Assembly: GCA_001662425.1 (NCBI GenBank)
Contig: BDDC01000015.1
Location: forward strand, 1 to 64,000
Direction: 5' to 3'
Length of the DNA stretch: 64,000 nt
Source: Chlamydomonas sphaeroides
Lineage: Eukaryota; Chlorophyta; Chlorophyceae; Chlamydomonadales; Chlamydomonadaceae
The translations under genes were made by a program, and so were the position numbers. Below, piece after piece: positions 34,921 through 46,168 of the stretch (its first letter is position 1; each line of letters opens with the position of its first letter). Below the pieces are notes generated by a model, which did no database searches, was not told the origin of the DNA, and saw nothing but the letters and a program-made list of their open reading frames with translations.

Positions 34921-37900
34921 ATGGCCACCCTTACGCCGAGCGGCGCGGCCGCTCGCAGCACCACCCGCCCGTCTACGAAGGTCGCGGCGGGCAGCATCAG
35001 CAGCCTGCGGGTCCGCCCCTTCACGCGCGCGACTCGCAGCGTGCTGGGCGCGCCGCGCAAGCAGGTTGTGGCTCGCGCTGCCGAGCCTGAGGCCGCCCCC
35101 GCTGTGGAGGAGGAGATCAACTTCAGCCTCTCTGACGCGAAGAAGGGCAATGAGTACAGCGCCAGCGATGTGGAGGCGGCCCTGGCGTTCTACCAGGGCG
35201 AGGGCGACGCGCCCGGCGAGACCAACTCCGAGTTTGTGGTGAACCAGTTCGGCGTTGAGGACGCTTCCTTCTTCGATGACCTCGACAACACGGAGGCCTA
35301 TGAGGACGAGTTTGTGGTCGCTGGTATCCCTGAGGCCGCCCCCAAGCAGCGCGCGGGTGGCCGCAGGGGCGATGTCGCCGAGAAGGGCGAGAGCGACGAG
35401 ATTGAGGCCGCCAAGGAGGCCAGCCGTATGCAGCGTATGGAGGAAGAGATGCTGCTGAAGGCGGAGCTTGAGGAGGTCAGCAGCGATGACAAGGAGGACG
35501 GCGAGCAGCGCTCCGCGGACGGCGTGTTCTGGAACTGGATGCGTGACGCGACGAACGACAACCTCGAGGAGGACGATGAGCAGCTGGAGGCGGTCACTCG
35601 CAGCAAGATGACGACCAGCTCCGTTCACGGTGCCATGGCCGACATGCCCTCGGACGACGAGTTCCTCAACGCCGTGCGTGCCGCTGACCTCCAGGAGGTC
35701 GACCTCGAGACTCGCGACACCATTGATTTCCTGCTTGATGACTTTGACATTGAGAACGAGGTCAAGGTGATCCCCGACAACCTCGACGAGGCCTTCGAGG
35801 TCCCCGAGTTCGCCGGCCTGACCGACGAGGACGTGCAGCGCGTGAACGCGCTGATCGCCGAGGACGCCTCGCTGCCGGAGCTGGACCTGGCCGGCGTGGA
35901 CCCCGGCATGGAGCTGGTCGACGACGGCCTGGAGGTTTCGGACGAGGCTGTGGAGAAGTACATCGCCAGCTTCAAGAGCGTGAAGGGCGTGGAGATGACC
36001 GAGGCCCAGGTAGGATAGCCTGACGCCCTGGGCCCCTGGCGGGTGCGTGCCAGCGCCGGACGCTGCCGCCGGAGCCGTGGCGGGTTATTATTAGCAGGCG
36101 TCAGCTGGGTCCTCCATAGCATGCGTCGCGCTTCCTCCCACTTGGCCTGCATGCTGTTGCCGCAGGTCGCTGAGCTGTTCGGCGACGAGCCGGTCATGAA
36201 GGTGGATCCGTTCGCTGAGCCGGACATCACCCTGGACGACGTGGACGCCACGCTGCCCGACCTGGAGATCTTCGCGAACGCCGACCTGTCTGTCCCGGCC
36301 GCCGCTGAGGTGCGCCAGCCTCGCACAATTAGCTTCTGCATGCCGCAAGTCATCGAATTGCGCTGCGTACTGCGAGCCGCAAGAGTGCCCCACCGCGGGG
36401 GCTGAGCCAGCTGGACAAGTTGGTGTGGCCTTATGGTATTCGGCTCATGTGGATGTGAATCTGGGCTGTTCAAGCTGAACGTAACCTTACAGGCCCTGGA
36501 GGCCCAGGGGTTGGAGGTCATGCTGGCATCGGGTGTGCTCACTAGGCGCACGACGCAATGCGCACATGCTAGTAGGACCGTTGCTAACGCTGGCCCCATT
36601 CCTCCTCTGCCCACTATGCGCTCTGGTCGCCATCGCACCACCTCCTTGCTTGCTCCAACTGCCTGTGTCCTCCCTGCCGCCGAGCAGCGCCGCTGGGCTG
36701 CGCCGCACTCAACCACGACCGCTTTCCCTGCCTTGTCCTCTTCCAGGACAACTCGCTGACGGTGGACGGCCTGACCGAGGAGCGTGAGATGGCCGCATAC
36801 CGCGCCCAGCTGCTTGCGCTGCGCAACATGCCCGACGTGGAGTTCGAGGAGCTGCCGCAGGAGGAGATTGAGGTGCTGGACCAGTACCTGTCCGCCAGCG
36901 AGCAGTTCCTGGCCGCCGAGGAGGACCGCCGCACTCAGCTGGCTGAGCAGGTGGGGAAGCTTGCTGGGAGAGCCCTGGGCGGTTGCGAGCATCTGGCTGA
37001 ATGCAAGAAGCCTGAAGGAGTAGCAACGGAGGACGGTTGAGGGGTTTCAGCTGAAGGCCTGCGCATGGCAGAGTACCTGTGCCTGGGCAGGGTACCGGGG
37101 CAAGGGCCAGACACAGCATGCCTCAACGCGAGGTTACGGTCGGTCGCTGTGGCTGCCGCCCAGCAGCTTCAGCAAGCTACTCGTCTGCGTCGTACCGACC
37201 TTGCCTTTGCTCCCGCTGCCACTGCCTTGACCCGCGCTGCCAGGTCGCCCGCGGCGAGCTGCCCGCTGACGTGCTGGAGGACGCCAGCGAGGCCGACTTC
37301 CAGGACGTGGAGACCGAGCTGCTGTGGCCGGCTGAGGACGAGGACTTCGCGGGTCTGGACGAGGACTTCGAGGACGGCGAGAACTGGCAGGAGCGCATCC
37401 TGGAGCTCAACCGCGTCACCAAGGTGGGCTGCCTGAGTGCAGGGGCTGGGAGCTGCAGCGAGTGCAGGGGCTGGGAGCTGCAGCGAGTGCAGGGGCTGGG
37501 AGCTGCAGCGAGTGCAGGAGCTGGGAGCTGCAGCGAGTGCAGGGGCTGGGAGCTGCAGCGAGTGCAGGGGCACGATCGGGTAATGGCGGGTCCAAGGCGC
37601 GAGCGCCTGGCTGCCGTGCTGCCTTGAGCCATGGTGGACTGCCTGCCGCGCACAGCCGGGCGGTCATATGTTGGCCACGTCCGCGTCTGTAGGCAGCCGC
37701 GTCCCTCCGCTGGCTGGGCCACGCACCACTTGCATGCCGACCGCTGTGCCGCTGCCCCTGCGCGCCCTTCCCTGCCTCGCTCCGTCCCCAGGTCGTCAAG
37801 GGTGGCAAGCTGATGGGCTTCCGCTGCACCGCCGTGGTGGGCAACGGCAACGGCCTGGTCGGCGTGGGCTGCCAGGCCGGCCGCGAGATCGCCACCGCCG

Positions 37901-38463
37901 TCAAGCGCGCGCTGGTGGACGCCAAGAAGAACTGCATCCGGGTGAGCAGCGGCTGCTGTCTTGGTGCACACAGCGTGTTACTTTTAATGCCTAATCAACG
38001 AACACAGCCGGCTTGTTAGAAGGGAACAGCAATGCTCTTGGTCAAGCCGCAGCGGCCTGTGACGTTCGGACCACTTCCTATCTGATCCTGCACGTCTCGC
38101 CTCTTGCCACCGTGGCCCTGCCTCGTCTTCACCTGACCCTCCGACCCCCGCCTGTGCTCCCGACCTCAGGTGCCGCTGGTGGGCAAGGGCACCATCCCCC
38201 ACCGCGTGGAGGGCAAGTTCAACGCCGCCCGCTGCGTTGTGCTGCCGGCCGCCGACGGTACCGGTGTGCTGGCGGGCAGCTCGATCCGCTCCGTGCTGGA
38301 GCTGGCGGGCGTGCAGAACGTGCTGGCCAAGCGCCTGGGCTGCCGTAGCCTGCTCAACAACGCGCGCTGCGCCGTGGCCGCGCTGGAGCAGCTGCGCACG
38401 CTCCAAGACGTGAGCGCCGCCCGCGGTGTGCCCATGGAGCGCCTGCTGCTGCCCCGCAACTAA
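34921..38463 (+). CDS. PRPS5: Chloroplast ribosomal protein uS5c with long N-terminal extension
   Basis: Small-subunit protein of the plastid ribosome. Exons: 34921-36009, 36166-36309, 36747-36950, 37244-37423, 37792-37941, 38170-38463, giving 686 residues. An in-frame 24-nt micro-exon at 36493-36516 (ALEAQGLE) is possible. The transit peptide is MATLTPSGAAARSTTRPSTK onward. The conserved S5 part starts near residue 528: ERILELNRVTKVVKGGKLMG, VVGNGNGLVGVGCQAGREI, VPLVGKGTIPHRVEGKFNAA, and GSSIRSVLELAGVQNVLAKR. Before it lies an acidic extension of nearly 500 residues, rich in Glu and Asp. Bacterial S5 is about 166 residues; an enlarged S5 is a known feature of the Chlamydomonas chlororibosome. 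The 25-nt minisatellite lies in the intron before the S5 core. Confidence 0.95.
37435..37570. repeat. 25-nt minisatellite in PRPS5 intron
   Basis: Five full tandem units of GAGTGCAGGGGCTGGGAGCTGCAGC, read as 25 nt, plus an 11-nt partial unit. Unit 4 differs by one base. The repeats are contiguous without spacers. It lies between exon ends 37423 and 37792. Confidence 0.9.
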
Positions 38464-39931
38464 GCGCGCGGTGGTTGCGACGACCGCGATGGGGCCGGCG
38501 GCTGGCCGCGGCGGCGCCGCCGGCTCGCCGCAAAGCGTGGAGCGCTAACGGATCGGTGCGGCTCGTCAGGTGGTGAGGTGGAGCGCGGCCGGGGCCCGGC
38601 GGGTTCGGGCCCCCGGGCGTGCCGGCAGGCCGCGCTGTGGCGCTCGCGCTTGCCGCTTGCTGTATGCCCAACGGCATCTGGTCGGCGGCTGGCGGAGTGC
38701 AGGCGCAGGTCTTGGTCAGGCAAACTCTGTTTGGCAGGAGGGGGCGGCGCCTGGGGCTCTGTCCAGTCTCGCAGTGCGCGTGACGGGCGGGGCGACCCGG
38801 CGGCCGTCTACGAGCAAGGGAGGGAGCTGCGTGGTATGGCATACCAGGTGGTGGCCGGGAGCGAGGACTTGGTGTGTGTTTGGGAGTTCGTACGGCGGGC
38901 GCACCGTGCGAGGTCGTGGAGACCCGCAGACGGCTCTAGGGGGCCTGACCCGAGCAGCAACGTAGTCTAGCGGCGCGCTCCCGCCGCGCTCGGTGCCGCC
39001 ACTGGCTCCTAGTCTGCGTGGGGGGTATGTGCCGCGGGGCCGGAGGCGGCTTGCTGCTGCGTCGACGCCGCGCACCCAGTTTTGATACGTCCTGCCCACT
39101 GCATGGGAATGGGCGCCGGCGAGGCCGCGACGCTGCGCCGTTGGCCGCTGGGGTGCCACGATGCTTGGGCTAGTAGTATGCCATACATGTAAGGGGCATG
39201 CGCTCGAGAGCTGTGTCCCACGCATCCTGTTCCGCGCCTCACGTCCGGATATGCATGCGCCATCCACTACGTAAAGAGACCAGCGGTGGAGCCCTGGAGA
39301 CGGCAGCCGGGGAAGGATGATGACCGCAACGTATCCTGTCATGTTGCACATGGTGTCTTCGAGTACACGCTCTCGGCCTACCACGTGTCTTGATGCAAAG
39401 CAACGATCTTCGAAGCCGAGACGCATAACGCCATGCACCGCGCTTTCCAACATACACAGCATCAGCATCAGCTCAAACAGCCGCCCGGCGGCAGCAAGCC
39501 ACTCGAGCGCCATGCAGCGAAGCCTCCCGCTGGCGGCTCTTTCCCGCACATTTGGTGCTGTGCGCCGCCAGAGGTACGCCAGGGCCCTGGCGGCCTGCGC
39601 CGCCCTTGGTTCCATGGCCGTGTCCTCTGCATTCTTCTTCGTGCCATGCCCTTCATTCTCCGCCCATTGCAGCAGCACGGCTGCCAAATCCGCATCCGCC
39701 CTTGTCCGCCAGCACGCCTTAGTCGCCGCCAGCGCAGCCGCCCTCTGCGGCACAGCCGGCACAGCTCCGCGCTCTAGCCGCCCCGGCAGCGACCAAGTGT
39801 CCGCAACCCCCAATCCCGCCCACCTCCGCCCGCCCCGCAGCCCAGCGCACGCTGCGCCGCCGCATGCTGCCCCTGCACGCCATCCTCTGCCTGCACCCTG
39901 CTCCCCCAGCCCCTGCCCAACCGCCGCCCGC
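38464..39931. other. Intergenic between convergent PRPS5 and CGLD1
   Basis: 3' UTRs of both genes. A 365-codon open frame on the - strand here has no homology signature and is treated as chance. Confidence 0.5.
39188..39192 (+). terminator. TGTAA polyadenylation signal, probably PRPS5
   Basis: TGTAA 725 nt after the PRPS5 stop; the first on this strand. Confidence 0.45.
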
Positions 39932-42926
39932 TCAGCCGAACATGCTGAAGGCGGTGGCGGCCGCGAAGAGCAGGAAGAGCAGTCCGCTCACAATGTTGAC
40001 GGTGCGCTCGCTCACATACTTGCTGGCGATGGCGCCGCCCAGCACCGCGATGCCGGTGGCAATGGCGTGGCCGGCAATGGCGCCCACAGCCACGCCCACC
40101 GGGTTCTGCGCTGCGCCCAGGGCGATGGTGGCGAGCATGGACCTGGGCAGGAGGAATGTACCGAGGGAGCAGCAAACTAGTAAATAAACTCCGAACCAGA
40201 AGTTCGGGCCCGAAAAATGCTGATGCAGGGCAAGGGGGGAGGCGAACGGGCGGGAGGTCGGCAGGCGGGCAGGGAGGCATGATGGGCCGCCAGGGCGAGA
40301 GCGGGGCGGGCGGCACTGGGTGGGCATGTGGGTGCGGTGCAGGTGGGCGGCACCTAGCGTGCAGGGCAGCGAATGACCGCCGCCGGCCACGGCAACAGCC
40401 GCCGGCGGTGTGCCAGTCCCTGGCTCAGGCGCCAGGCAGGTGGCGGGCTCTGGCGGCCGCGGCCCTGCCGTGCTGTCCGCCCCGAGCTCCAAGAACCACA
40501 TAGCCGCAGGTCAGCGCTCCCAGGCGGCGCCAACAAGCGGCGGGAGAGTGGGGCGGCGGTGGGATGGCCGGCAGCAGCCTGGCGCTCGTGGCGGTTGCCC
40601 ACAGCCCGCAGGTGGCGCAGCTCGAGCGGCCGCGCCCTGGCCGAAGGCTGCGCTCGGGCCCCCACGAGGCACATGCTGCGGCCGCCTGGCTCCGTGGCTC
40701 TCCCCAGATCACGACCGGGGTGCAAACGCTGCCATTGGCGCGTGCCGGGCCGCGATGGCCGCGCCCCCTTGCTCGCCGGTCGCGCACCCACGCTCGCCCC
40801 TATCGTGCGCCTTCCCTCCCCGACACACAGCTGCCGGGCGCCGCGGCGCACCATCCATGCCTCCTGCATCCCCGCGGTTCAACCCCTGTCCCCGCGCACC
40901 TGTCCCCCCACTCGGCCAGGAAGATGAGCGAGGCCACCTCGAAGAACACGGCCAGGGGCGACTCGCGCGCCGCCGTCTTGCCGCCCTCGACGCTCGACAC
41001 TACGCTCTCCGCGTCCGCCAGCTCCTCATCGCTGGCGCTGCCGCCGTCCTCGCTCTTTGACATGCCGTCCTGCGGGTAGGGGCGGGGGCGGGCCAGGAGC
41101 CAGCAACAAGACGTAGACCAGAGGGGCTTCGTTCCCACGGGCCCTTGCCGGTACCCGCTGGCCCCCAGTCTCGTTGCTCAGCAGCCCACCAACCCCTTTT
41201 GGCCCGGCCGCCTACTGCCCGCCTGTTCGCCGCACCCGCCCGCAGCGGTCTCATGCTGAGTCAGCCCAGAGAAACGCCCACTCAAACTACACGATTTACT
41301 GACACGTATACATCTGATCACTTGTAATGTTGACAACACGCCAGTGGCTCGGCGGCCCGCCCCACCCGCAGCGTCTTGACGCCGAAGAAGACCAGCAGCG
41401 CGATGCCGGCCAGCTCTCCCACCGGGATGGAGCTCTTGAGCGCGTCGGGCACGCGGCTGAAGACGGCGCCGATGGAGACGGAGATAACGGTCATGACCGA
41501 AAGCGCGGAGACGGAGCCGATGAAGGACATCCACTTGCCGATCTTCATGGCCAGCAGCGCCGCGATGAAGAAGGTCTTGTCGCCGATCTCCGACAGGAAG
41601 ATGAGCGAGAAGGCGGCCAGGAAGCCCGACTTGCCCAGCGGGCCGTTGACGAGTAGCTCCTGGATGTGGTGGGGGCGGGCCGGGGAGGGGAGGGGAGGGG
41701 GCCAACGTAGGGTGGCACACGCGCGAGCAAGGTACTTGCCATGGCGGGGGGGGCCGGCGGGGCGTGCGCCATGACTTTGCACCGCGGGGGCAGGGGCAGG
41801 GGCAGGGGGTGGAGTGGTGGGGATGGGAGAGGGGGCGCGGCAGTGGCGGCAGAGGCAGGCGGGTGGGGCGGGCCGCCAGGGGCGCAGCATGCCCGGGGGC
41901 GGGTGGCCGAGGCTGTGTGGTCACTGGTCAGGGGCAGCAGCTGCAGGAGCATGGCTGCCTGCGTGCACGGCCGCTGCGGCCCGGGCAAGCCGGGGCACAG
42001 CGGGTGGCCTGCTGGGGCACAAGGGCTGTCGGGGGACCCGGCGCACGGCTGCCTTGGCGCCGGTGTGTGCGCGTCGCGTCACGTGGCGTCGGTGATGGGG
42101 CGGAAGGCCAGCTGTCGGCGCCCGCGGGAGCACCGGTGCAGGTGGCGGGGGCAGTGGGAAGCGGGCGACCGCTCAACAGACCAGCAGCCCCGAGACATGG
42201 TTTATAGAGCTTGCTGATCGACGTATTGTGCCAGGATGGGGCCCCCCCTCATAAGGCGTCAGCGGTTGATGCCCGGGCTTGCCCAGAGCGGCGTCTCAGC
42301 CGGTGCACCACAATCCCTGCTGCGCAACCCGCCCACCCGCAAGCCAGCTGCCCCAGCCCCGTTGCCCCCAGGCCCCTCGCATGGCGCAGATGCGGTAAGA
42401 ATGTTTCATCGTCACGGGCCGCACGCCCCGAGCGAAGGCACGCCAGCGTCCGTGCGGCCGGCACACACACTACCGTCTGCCGCAACCCGCACCTTCATGG
42501 CCTGGCCCGGCTCGGACAGGAAATATGCTCCTGCTGCAGCTGCGCCAAGGCCCAGAAGTATCCACGGAAGCGGGCTGCCTCCCCTGCGCGATAACGGTGC
42601 GCCAACGGTGTCGAGCAAAGTCCGCTGGCACAGAGCCGTCGCACGCGCAGAGCACGGGATTAAGCTCACTTGTTTGAACCGGCATCTGGCGATGGGCTCG
42701 CGCTTGCGCCTGCTTGCGCTGACACCCGAACGCCAGCATTACTTGCTCCGCCTGGCCGACAAGGCGAGCGCGCCAGCGGCGATGCAAGAGGTCCTAGTCG
42801 CCCAGCGTCTTGCCGTGCTGGCAATGCAGCACATGGCGACGGGACGCTGATAGCGGCCACGCACAGCTGGCCGCGTGCGGGGACCCGGCACCGCGCAGGG
42901 CACCGCGCCACACCGCTCCCCAACAT
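39932..42926 (-). CDS. CGLD1: CGLD1/PAM71-like GDT1-family chloroplast cation transporter
   Basis: UPF0016/GDT1 proteins move Mn2+ and Ca2+ (with H+ exchange); the chloroplast members supply Mn for photosystem II. Exons: 42670-42926, 42493-42583, 41366-41659, 40900-41069, 39932-40142, giving 340 residues. The N terminus (MLGSGVARCPARCRVPARGQ, reaching GVRVSAQAGA) is a plastid transit peptide. A first hydrophobic helix is PWILLGLGAAAAGAYFL. The first signature motif is FLSEIGDKTFFIAALLAMK near residue 140. An acidic Ser-rich loop follows (SKSEDGGSASDEELADAESV). The second signature, FLAEWGDRSMLATIAL near residue 268, is split by the last intron inside the Arg codon. Both E-x-G-D motifs are intact. 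The protein ends SGLLFLLFAAATAFSMFG. Confidence 0.93.
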
Positions 42927-43328
42927 TACGATTTATTTGGTCTCGCAAAGTCCAAGGGCGCTGATCGGCGTTCGGGGAAGTGTCGGGGTTGCGCAATGTT
43001 ATCAAGATAGCGCAGCTCGTTATTTGTGGTTCAGTGGCGGCAGCATAAAGCGGGAAAGTTTTCAGCGTTCAGGGGTTGGCCGAGGAAAGCAAACTCGGGG
43101 CTTTGGAGCCAGGGTTCGGGCGATCGAGCATGCCGCACTTCTCCCAAAAACAAGCTCCCGCTGCAGCCCATATTCTCCTCTATAGCTGCAATGCTTGTAA
43201 GCCACTCTTGAACACGGTAGGCGTCTACAAGCTTGTTGGCACGCATGCATCCGTGACTTGAAAGACTTGGAACCCCGGCGCTGAGGTACTCCAAGTCTTC
43301 AGCGCCGCGCACGACGTCAGTGCATGCA
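42927..43328. promoter_or_regulatory. Divergent promoter interval, CGLD1 / hydrolase
   Basis: 402 bp between opposing start codons. AT-richer than flanks; no specific element recognised. Confidence 0.45.
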
Positions 43329-45966
43329 ATGGCCACCGATATCAGGAGCACACGTGAGCTGTCGAGAGAGGTCGGCCAGGCCGGTGGCAAGGAGCCGCTG
43401 CCCGCCAAGCTCTCGCTGCCGGCTGCGCCGGCAATAGCATGCAAGGCGGGCGTCATCCTGACCCATGGCGCGGGTGGGGACATGGACAGCGGCAACCTGC
43501 CGGCCCTGGCGCAGGCGCTGGCCGCGGCGGGCGTGGCGGTGGTGCGCTTCAGCTGCCGCGCGCCGAACCTGCTCACACGCGCGGCCGCCTTCAGGGTGCG
43601 ACCGCGACCCCATGACGGGCCCTGCCTCCGCCGTAGTCCGGCAGCCGGACTTGGGCCACAACCAATGGCCATCACGACAGCACAGCGCCCGTGTGTCTTG
43701 GCAGCTCCGCGCATGCGTGGGCTACATGCGTGGGGTGCGTCATCCGGCGCTGCCTGTCGGCGGCGCATGCCGCGTCAGGTCGGGCAGGCGGCGTCCTGTG
43801 GGGCTGCGGGGCGCTGGCGCTGGCGATGGAGCCCGAAGAGCAGGCTCCGTCCCTACTGGGCCCTCCCTCTGCGCACAGGCGGTGCTGCGGGCGGTGCGCG
43901 GCTGGCCGGAGACCGCGGGCGTCGGCGTGTGGCTGTGCGCGGGCCATTCCATGGTACGTCAGGGGGCCGGGCCGGGGTCGGCAGGGGGCTACCAGGGCGT
44001 GTGGGTTTTGGCGGCGGTGCCTGGCATGCGCATTTGTGTGCATACGCCTACTGGGTTTTGCGAAGGGGTTGGGATGGAAGGGGACGGCGCGGCGGCCGCA
44101 TGCCCCTGAGTCAGGCCCCTGACCAGGACGCCTCTGGCCCCAGGCCGTCCCCCGGTCGTGTTGCCCATCCCGGTGCCACCCTCCCTCACTCACCCGGTGC
44201 ACAGGGCGGGCGAGCGGCCTGCGAGGCGGCGCACCAGTGCTGGCTGGAGCACCAAGGCGCGGCGGGCCCGGGCGCGGAGCAGCAGCGGCGGCAGCCGCAG
44301 AGCGGGGCGCACACGGAGGGAGCGGCACGCGGCACGGAGTCGCGAGGGCAGGAGCAGGCGCCAGCGGGCTGCGGCGCGGTGGCGCCGGAGAGCGTGCATG
44401 GCAGCGTGGAGGCCGGCAGAGCGCCGCAGCCCAAGCGGCAGCGGAGGTTGGGTGCTCTGGATGGCGCCGAGGCGGCGTGCCGTCGGGTCACACGGGCTGC
44501 CGCCGCCGCAGCGGCGGCTGAGGAGGCTGCAGCGCCAGGTGGCGCTGTGCGCGCTGGCGGACCAAGGGCCGAAGCGCGCCCACCATCCTTCGCAGCCGCA
44601 GCCGCAGCCGCGGCCACGGCGCGGGCCGTAAATGATGCGGATGCGTCCGGCGCTGCGGAGTCCCCTTCAGCGCCCGCCCCTGTTGGGCAAGGCGCTCGGC
44701 AGCTCCGCTCGGCGGCGGGGCGCGCAGGCTCGGGCAGCCAGCAGGAGCAGCCGCTGGCTGCAGCGGCCGCGGCCGCCGTCGCTGCGACGGGGGCGCCGGC
44801 TGCAGCCCCAGGCGGCGGCGGCGGCGCCGGCGCCCTCCCTGGCGTGGCGGGTGTGGTGCTGCTGTCGTACCCACTGCACCCGCCCAACAAGCCGGTAGGT
44901 CGGCGGTGGGGGCCCACACACTGGGTGGTACGTCATTTCGGCCCTATCAAGTTCAACACACTGATTGCCGGGCTGCTGCCGGCGACAATGCGAGCCTGCC
45001 GGCCAGATTCGCGCAGCGCTTCGCGCGTCCTTCGCCCCTGCGCCAGCGCACGTTCCGTCGTGGAGGCGCTCTCAGGCGGCCGTGCACCTATGGCATGCAA
45101 CCACCGCTCCTCCCGTCGGCTCCATTGCCGTGCCCTGCTGTTACCGCCGCTGTCCCGCCCGCGCCAACGCAGCCCGCTCTCCGCCCACACAGGGCGACCT
45201 TCGCGACACCCCACTGGCGCAGCTGCGGCTGCCGGTGCTGTTTGTGCGGGGCAGCCGGGACGAGTACTGCCGCCAGCACCAGTTTGAGGCCTTGCTGACG
45301 CGCATGGCCAGTAGCCGGGTGCAGGTGCGGCTTGGAACCGGGATGGCGGGGTTGGCGCGGCAGCTGCAGTGCGCGGGGCGGTGGGGTTGTGGGGGCGCAG
45401 CTCGGGTTTGGGCGGCACGCAAGCAGATGCACGCAAGCGCAGGGGCTGGGTCGCCGGCCTATGCCGTCTTTGTCTGGTCAAGTTGGTTGGCTCAACGACG
45501 CCAGCCCAGGCAGCATACGGTCCGAACCTTGAGTGCGAACAGTAGATGCCTCCTGGTGTGGCCGCAGGTGCACGCAGTGGAGGGAGGGGACCACGGCCTG
45601 GCGCTGCCCCGCCGCAAGCAGGGAGGAGCAGAGGCAGCAGGACAGGCCGGCGGCGCCAATGCACAGGAGGCGGCGCTGGCAGCGGCCTTAGGTGCTGTGG
45701 TGGCTTTCGTGCGGGTGGGTGCGGGCGTGGGATGGGCGGTGTGGGGCCCGGATTAGGCAGCAAGAGGACCGGCCTACCCGGCTGAGTAAATGTGAATGTT
45801 TGCAACCCTGTTGGGATGTCACTTCTGGCCTGCGCGCCCCCGATGTACGCTGCTTCTGTGCCATGGCTGGCGGCACTGGCGGCCTGCGCCCCTTACATGT
45901 TGCTACCTACTGCTGTTGCAGGAGGTCTCTGAAGAAGCGCTCGTCGACACGGTTGGCGTACTGTGA
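43329..45966 (+). CDS. TEX30/KANL3-type alpha/beta hydrolase with Ala-rich insert
   Basis: Exons: 43329-43595, 43879-43953, 44205-44894, 45193-45324, 45568-45714, 45922-45966, giving 451 residues. The fold begins with GVILTHGAGGDMDSGNLPAL and LAAAGVAVVRFSCRAPNLLT. The nucleophile elbow G-H-S-M-G (Ser about 113) is cut by intron 2. The putative acid is in VLFVRGSRDEYC (Asp about 367) and the His in VEGGDHGLALP (about 397), so a complete triad is visible. Between elbow and next strand (GVVLLSYPLHPPNKP) lies a roughly 180-residue Ala/Gly/Gln-rich low-complexity insert. TEX30 and KANL3 are the family members I know with this HGAGG pattern. The substrate is unknown. The last exon is supported by a strong GTTGCAG acceptor; without it the frame would stop at 45756. 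The next gene starts 202 bp on. Confidence 0.75.
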
Positions 45967-46168
45967 CTCGACCGAGGAGCAGTGGGGAGCTGCGAGCTGG
46001 GGACGACCGGCTGGTTTGTGGCGAATCGGCACAACTTCGCTCTAAGCCCAGCCGTTACCCAAATGGTATTTGTTGTAGTGACAATAGACTACCACTCAAG
46101 TCGCTGCCCGAGTGACGTGGTGGGCCTGTTTTTTTTGCTCACACAACGAGGCTAGTGCGTAGTGCGCT

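Noticed and set aside
37435..37570. Possible CRISPR-like array
   Set aside because: Units are contiguous with no spacers and lie in a eukaryotic intron; it is a minisatellite.
38716..39813. 365-codon open frame on the - strand
   Set aside because: Lies in the convergent 3' UTR interval of PRPS5 and CGLD1, has Arg/Pro/Ala-rich composition typical of chance frames in GC-rich DNA, no recognisable motif.
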